Source of the DNA: Elusimicrobiota bacterium
GTDB lineage: Bacteria > Elusimicrobiota > Elusimicrobia > F11
Assembly: GCA_022709485.1 (NCBI GenBank)
Contig: JAKLIS010000061.1
Location: forward strand, 1 to 7,507
Direction: 5' to 3'
DNA length: 7,507 nucleotides
The position numbers and the translations under genes are program-made. Shown here piece after piece: positions 6,423-7,507 of the stretch; position 1 is the stretch's first letter; every line of letters begins with the position of its first letter. The notes beneath the pieces are model-generated. The model had not been told where the DNA came from. It was given only the letters and a program-made list of their open reading frames with translations, and did not search any database.

Positions 6423-7507
6423 ATGCAATTAGAAGATCTGGTCGGAGAAAAACTCATCATTGGGTTTCCGGGGACTCGGGCGACGCCCGAGGTCGTCCAA
6501 CAATTTAAAGACACCCACGCCGGCGGCGTTATTTTTTACCGGATCAATTTCGAAAGCCCGGATCAAATTCGAGGGCTCATATCAGATTTGGAAAACGCGT
6601 TGGGCCGCCGCCTTTTGGTTTGCGTTGACCACGAAGGCGGGCGCGTGATTATGTACCGGGATGGGGTCACCATTTGGCCGGACAATTGGGCCCTGGGTCA
6701 AAGCCGGGATCCGGCCCTGGTTAGAAAAGTGGGGGAAATCGCCGCCAAAGAGCTCCGCGCCTTGGGAACGGATGTCAATTTTGCTCCTGTGTTAGATGTT
6801 TTAACTCCGTCTTACTCTCCCAATATAGGTATTCGCTCATATGGAGAGGATTGGAAAGCGGTGGAAGAATTGGGAACGGCCTATATCCAGGGACTTCAAA
6901 GCGGGGGTGTTTCTGCCACTGCCAAACATTTTCCAGGCAAAGGGCATGCGCCGGTTGACGCCCATCTTAAACTTCCTATTATTTCTTCTAGCTGGCAGGA
7001 AATGAAAGCGGTTCATCTGAAGCCCTTTATTGCCGCTATTGAGGTGGGGGTGGATGTCATCATGTCTTCGCATCCGCGTTACCCCAATCTGGATCCCAAT
7101 AAAGAAAACATTGCCACTTTTTCCCGCGTGATAATTCATGATTTTCTTCGCGGGGAATTGGGATTTAGAGGCGTGATTTCCAGCGATGATTTAGAAATGG
7201 GCGCCGTGAAAGAAATTTCTGGGATAGGACCCGCCGCTGTAAAAACGGCTGCCGCCGGTCACGATCTAATTTTATCTTGTCATTCTTTAGAAGATGAGCG
7301 CGCTGTCTTTAAAAGCTTATTTGAGGCCTATAAAGAAAAATCTCTGCCCATAAGGGAATTGGAAGAAAGCGTGGACCGAATCCAAAGATTGAAATCCAAA
7401 AGGCCAAAGCGGTTTGAAGGGACTCCTGGGACGCATCCCGAAGGACCTCTCCTGGCTCAAAAACTCGCCAGAGATGGGATTCGAATTTATCAAGATGTTG
7501 ACAGATT
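6423..7507 (+). CDS. nagZ: Beta-N-acetylglucosaminidase NagZ (GH3), two-domain form, C-terminus cut by window edge
   Basis: Removes GlcNAc from GlcNAc-MurNAc or GlcNAc-anhydroMurNAc(-peptide) fragments, giving the sugars used by AnmK and MurQ. About 361 residues are visible. GH3 marks, numbered from the ATG at 6423: DHEGGRV (69-75), NFAPVLDV, NIGIRSYGED, KHFPGKG (168-174) followed by VDAH, whose Asp179-x-His181 pair matches the acid/base dyad of NagZ enzymes, MSSHPRYP, and SDDLEMGA with the likely nucleophile Asp255. No signal peptide is seen, so it is probably cytoplasmic. The sequence goes on past the usual barrel end (RIQRLKSK) into AQKLARDGIRIYQD, which is how the second GH3 domain of Bacillus/Bacteroidetes-type enzymes begins. 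The short proteobacterial form ends near 340 residues. The ATG at 6423 is preferred to the ATG at 6417 because AAGG (6412-6415) lies seven bases upstream. Divergent from the other pathway genes. Assignment is firm. Confidence 0.93.
   Translation, partial: MQLEDLVGEKLIIGFPGTRATPEVVQQFKDTHAGGVIFYRINFESPDQIRGLISDLENALGRRLLVCVDHEGGRVIMYRDGVTIWPDNWALGQSRDPALVRKVGEIAAKELRALGTDVNFAPVLDVLTPSYSPNIGIRSYGEDWKAVEELGTAYIQGLQSGGVSATAKHFPGKGHAPVDAHLKLPIISSSWQEMKAVHLKPFIAAIEVGVDVIMSSHPRYPNLDPNKENIATFSRVIIHDFLRGELGFRGVISSDDLEMGAVKEISGIGPAAVKTAAAGHDLILSCHSLEDERAVFKSLFEAYKEKSLPIRELEESVDRIQRLKSKRPKRFEGTPGTHPEGPLLAQKLARDGIRIYQDVDR

Noticed and set aside
6837..7139. Minus-strand open frame of 100 codons
   Set aside because: Antisense to the catalytic part of nagZ, whose motifs are unmistakable.

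Overview
The window carries a peptidoglycan (murein) sugar recycling cluster, probably from an uncultured Gram-negative bacterium. The Gram-negative inference rests on a 1,6-anhydroMurNAc kinase, whose substrate comes from lytic transglycosylases, and on an apparently exported NamZ beside a leaderless NagZ. The mix of a two-domain NagZ, an SSS-type sugar transporter and abundant palindromic repeats resembles candidate phyla such as Elusimicrobiota or Omnitrophota. That taxonomic guess is weak and comes from general impression only.

Layout. On the minus strand, read from right to left, there are: an AT-rich multi-pass membrane protein that looks like a GT-C glycosyltransferase (6315-4738); murQ, MurNAc-6-phosphate etherase (4719-3808); anmK, anhydro-MurNAc kinase (3811-2606); a sodium:solute symporter (2609-1104); and the first about 287 codons of a DUF1343/NamZ exo-beta-N-acetylmuramidase (862-1, C-terminus beyond the window). 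Divergent on the plus strand is nagZ, a GH3 beta-N-acetylglucosaminidase (6423 to beyond the right edge). murQ/anmK and anmK/symporter overlap by 4 bases (TTGA and ATGA), so the minus-strand block is a tightly coupled operon.

How the genes work together (family knowledge plus inference): NamZ and NagZ trim MurNAc and GlcNAc from peptidoglycan fragments. The symporter probably imports the amino sugar. AnmK opens and phosphorylates 1,6-anhydroMurNAc to MurNAc-6-P, and MurQ removes the lactyl ether to give GlcNAc-6-P and D-lactate. No kinase for plain MurNAc is visible here.

The most unusual content is a family of very long palindromes built on the core AGGGGTCAAGTCGCTACATG. One copy is a 133-nt composite with perfect 58-bp arms between the symporter and namZ (965-1097). 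One has perfect 33-bp arms around a single central base inside the 3' end of anmK (2636-2702). A third, decayed half-copy lies just upstream of nagZ (6375-6400). The two long copies stay open in the reading frame of a neighbouring gene. In anmK the repeat is read in frame into the C-terminus. At namZ the frame is open from an ATG inside the symporter gene, through the whole composite palindrome and a second repeat type (857-940), into the enzyme. This resembles in principle the protein-coding palindromic elements of Rickettsia, or REP/RAYT elements. No transposase is present in the window.
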